In this document: positions 62,181 to 64,000 of the stretch, in pieces | Numbering within the stretch: the first letter of the stretch is position 1 | How the letters are laid out: each line of letters starts with the position of its first letter | Assembly: GCA_014238945.1 (NCBI GenBank) | Contig: JABAAB010000014.1 | Location: 1 to 64,000, forward strand | Length of the DNA stretch: 64,000 nt | Direction: 5' to 3' | Source of the DNA: Lysobacterales bacterium | Lineage (GTDB): Bacteria; Pseudomonadota; Gammaproteobacteria; Xanthomonadales; SZUA-36 | The notes under the pieces: model-generated | Databases searched by the model: none | What the model was told of the DNA's origin: nothing | What the model saw: the letters and a program-made list of their open reading frames with translations, nothing else | Translations under genes and position numbers: made by a program

Positions 62181-64000
62181 TTAACCGCCATGCAATCCGA
62201 ATTCAATCGCTGTAACGGTCAATGGGTGGTAATTTGAACGTGCTTTGTTAAACAGTTCACGGGCCAGCTTGGCGTCGGTCCCGTTTCTGTCCAGCGCCAT
62301 GTATACAGGGTAAATCAGGCGGGTACGGCCATACCGGTTCAGGTGCGCTTCCAGGGCCGGGTAGGCGGGCTCATGGCGTCGCGATGCAACCTGGATAAAC
62401 CAGGCGCGGCCAATCTCTGCATTGCGTGTCTGGCTGAAATCAAAACTTTCATCAAGTTCACTTAACTGGTTCAGGGTCAATTCTTTGGGCAGGTTGTTGA
62501 TAAAGTGCACTGCCGCGTGGGGGCTCCATTCAGACAGTGGTATCTGATTCACGGGGACCTCGCCAACAGACCATGCACCTGCCAGGCGTTCTGCCTGCTG
62601 CAAAGTATCCGATACGGGAATCGGGGCATCTTTTGGCAGTCCCGGTTGATACAGCCACGCCTCGGCCTTTGCTCTGCTGAACTTGCCTGGATGGGCCTGC
62701 AACAGATTCTGGTCCAGGTAATCCAGGAATTGTTCGCTGGATATGGACTGGAATGAGAAGTGATTGAAGTACGCCGCCAGGAAGGGGTCAAAATCTTCCC
62801 GGCCAAATGTATTTTCCAGGTGTTGCAGGAACAATTGGCCTTTCTGGTAGTGCACACTGCCCTGTGATTCGTCCGGGTCCTCCAGTTTTGACACCGGTGC
62901 CAGCGCCTGCATGGCAGGGGAGACTTCTTCAAGTCCCTGCATCAACTCGCGATAGGACAATACGCGTTCTTCATCTGCCCGCTCCTTGCCGTACAGCACT
63001 TCCATCAATCGTGCATCCAGGTAGCTGGTAATCCCTTCATTCAACCAGATATCCCGCCAGGTTTTGTTGCTGACCATGTTGCCGGACCAGGAGTGGGCGA
63101 GTTCGTGTGCGATCAATGACACCAGACTCCGGTCACCGGCCAGCACGCTGGGAGTGATAAAGGACAGACGTGGATTTTCCATCCCCCCATAGGGAAAACT
63201 TGGTGGCAGAATCAGCAGGTCATAGCGCCCCCATTGATACGGTCCATAGATCGAAGATGCGATATCGAGCATTTCCTGGGTGCTGGAGAATTCAAATACC
63301 GAGGCATCCAGCGTTTCGGGTTCGGCATAGATACCGGTTTGGTCCCCGATGGACGCAAAGTAGATATTACCCACCGCAATCGCCAACAGGTAGGAAGGGA
63401 TCGGCTGCGGCATATTGAACCGGTATTCGCCGGTTCGTGGGGTCATTGGGTCGTTGTCTGCACTCATCACGGCCAGTAAATGGGATGGTGTGTGAATGGT
63501 TGCTTCGTAGGTGATACGCACCGCCGGTGTGTCCTGTAACGGCACCCAGCTACGGGCATGTATGGACTGGGACTGGCTGAATACAAAAGGGTGTTCACCA
63601 CCGGCAGTCAGTTCCGGTCCCAGCCATTGCAGGGCGGATGCACCGGGATCGGTCTTGTAATCAATGATTACGTTCAACTCGCGGGCACCTGCCAGCGCTT
63701 CGGGAACACTGATCTCGAGAGCCTGACCCAGTACCGGGTCGGCTGGCTGCAACTTGAAATCAGCCTCAATCCTGTCGTCATCACCAGTGCTAATGTGGAC
63801 ACCATCAATGTGCAAATCACGGGTATCCAGGTAAATGACCGTGGCTGACATATCCAGTCTGCGCATTTGCAGTGTTGCTGAACCGCGAAACACCTCCTGC
63901 TCGAAATCAACCGTCAGGTCCAGTTGCAAATGGCCGGTGACAAATTGACGGGTGTTGGCGTAAGAGAAATAGTCATGGCCGAGGTCAAAGTCAACGTCTT
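62181..64000 (-). CDS. M1-family metallo-aminopeptidase (partial at the window edge)
   Basis: The frame is open to the right edge (HDYFSYANTRQFVTGHLQL continues upstream of the first start codon), so the N-terminus lies beyond the window; at least 606 residues are present. The M1 motifs are intact: GGMENPRLSFITPSV, the zinc motif HELAHSWSGN (63093-63107 for HELAH) with the distal Glu in WRDIWLNEGITSYLD, and a C-terminal helical domain typical of leukotriene A4 hydrolase-like enzymes (NRYGRTRLIYPVYMAL). It is an aminopeptidase, with the LTA4H-like layout suggesting broad specificity. The distal part of the chain fits the family and the gene is probably intact. Confidence 0.93.
   Translation of the reverse strand, partial: DVDFDLGHDYFSYANTRQFVTGHLQLDLTVDFEQEVFRGSATLQMRRLDMSATVIYLDTRDLHIDGVHISTGDDDRIEADFKLQPADPVLGQALEISVPEALAGARELNVIIDYKTDPGASALQWLGPELTAGGEHPFVFSQSQSIHARSWVPLQDTPAVRITYEATIHTPSHLLAVMSADNDPMTPRTGEYRFNMPQPIPSYLLAIAVGNIYFASIGDQTGIYAEPETLDASVFEFSSTQEMLDIASSIYGPYQWGRYDLLILPPSFPYGGMENPRLSFITPSVLAGDRSLVSLIAHELAHSWSGNMVSNKTWRDIWLNEGITSYLDARLMEVLYGKERADEERVLSYRELMQGLEEVSPAMQALAPVSKLEDPDESQGSVHYQKGQLFLQHLENTFGREDFDPFLAAYFNHFSFQSISSEQFLDYLDQNLLQAHPGKFSRAKAEAWLYQPGLPKDAPIPVSDTLQQAERLAGAWSVGEVPVNQIPLSEWSPHAAVHFINNLPKELTLNQLSELDESFDFSQTRNAEIGRAWFIQVASRRHEPAYPALEAHLNRYGRTRLIYPVYMALDRNGTDAKLARELFNKARSNYHPLTVTAIEFGLHGG

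Overview
The window looks like a chromosomal segment of a marine-type gammaproteobacterium. Support comes from the tamA-tamB pair, erpA beside a DUF6776-type gene, nudE-cysQ, ampE, slyD and rsmE, and from secreted proteins typical of unclassified Chromatiales/Xanthomonadales-like lineages: a multidomain metzincin, a DUF5916 outer-membrane protein and a protein ending in a FKDSFED-type tail. The lineage below class level is a guess. I see no rRNA, tRNA, CRISPR array, phage genes, intact insertion sequence or recognisable DNA-binding regulator.

0-3.6 kb: a C-terminal remnant of a sulfotransferase, then a BCCT osmolyte transporter translationally coupled to a small unknown protein, then an isochorismatase-like hydrolase. 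3.6-9.4 kb: the TamB/TamA outer-membrane assembly pair. 9.6-13.4 kb: an aldo/keto reductase and an MBOAT O-acyltransferase with an SGNH/AlgJ-like partner. 13.5-19.4 kb: a secreted M12B metalloprotease, a secreted-protein gene broken by two in-frame TAG codons, a TPR protein and an Hpt protein with a degenerate receiver domain. 19.8-23.2 kb: a MacAB-type efflux operon whose adaptor carries an inserted helical domain. 23.3-34.2 kb: hydrolases, a retinol-saturase-like flavoprotein, an SDR, a broken amidohydrolase, a DUF3667 gene with an in-frame TAA, an MBL-fold hydrolase, the DUF5916 protein, an EEP-family nuclease/phosphatase and an esterase.

34.2-49.4 kb is a catabolic and transport region. 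It holds alkane monooxygenase AlkB with a divergent AhpD-like gene, an MFS exporter, and a minus-strand run of DUF485 - sodium:solute symporter - phenylacetate-CoA ligase - VOC protein. Directly upstream on the same strand is a complete aromatic amine dehydrogenase operon (B-E-D-A) with a fifth monoheme cytochrome gene. Read together they suggest a route from aryl-ethylamine to arylacetaldehyde, then arylacetate, then arylacetyl-CoA; the aldehyde dehydrogenase is not in the window. An SDR, a Bcr/CflA exporter, a MaoC hydratase, a potassium channel and a DUF819 transporter follow on the same strand.

49.4-64 kb is mostly housekeeping on the minus strand: BtuF-like binding protein, AmpE, NudC, ErpA, DUF6776, CysQ, NudE, an inositol-monophosphatase-family enzyme, RsmE (plus strand), a Vgb-like beta-propeller, SlyD (plus strand), an ABC exporter, threonine synthase and an M1 aminopeptidase that runs off the right edge.

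The points most worth a second look are the two-amber secreted gene, the amine dehydrogenase locus whose fifth gene encodes a c-heme protein with no Met or His after its heme motif, the Hpt-pseudoreceiver protein, the helical insertion in the MacA-like adaptor, and the concentration of broken genes between 16 and 29 kb.
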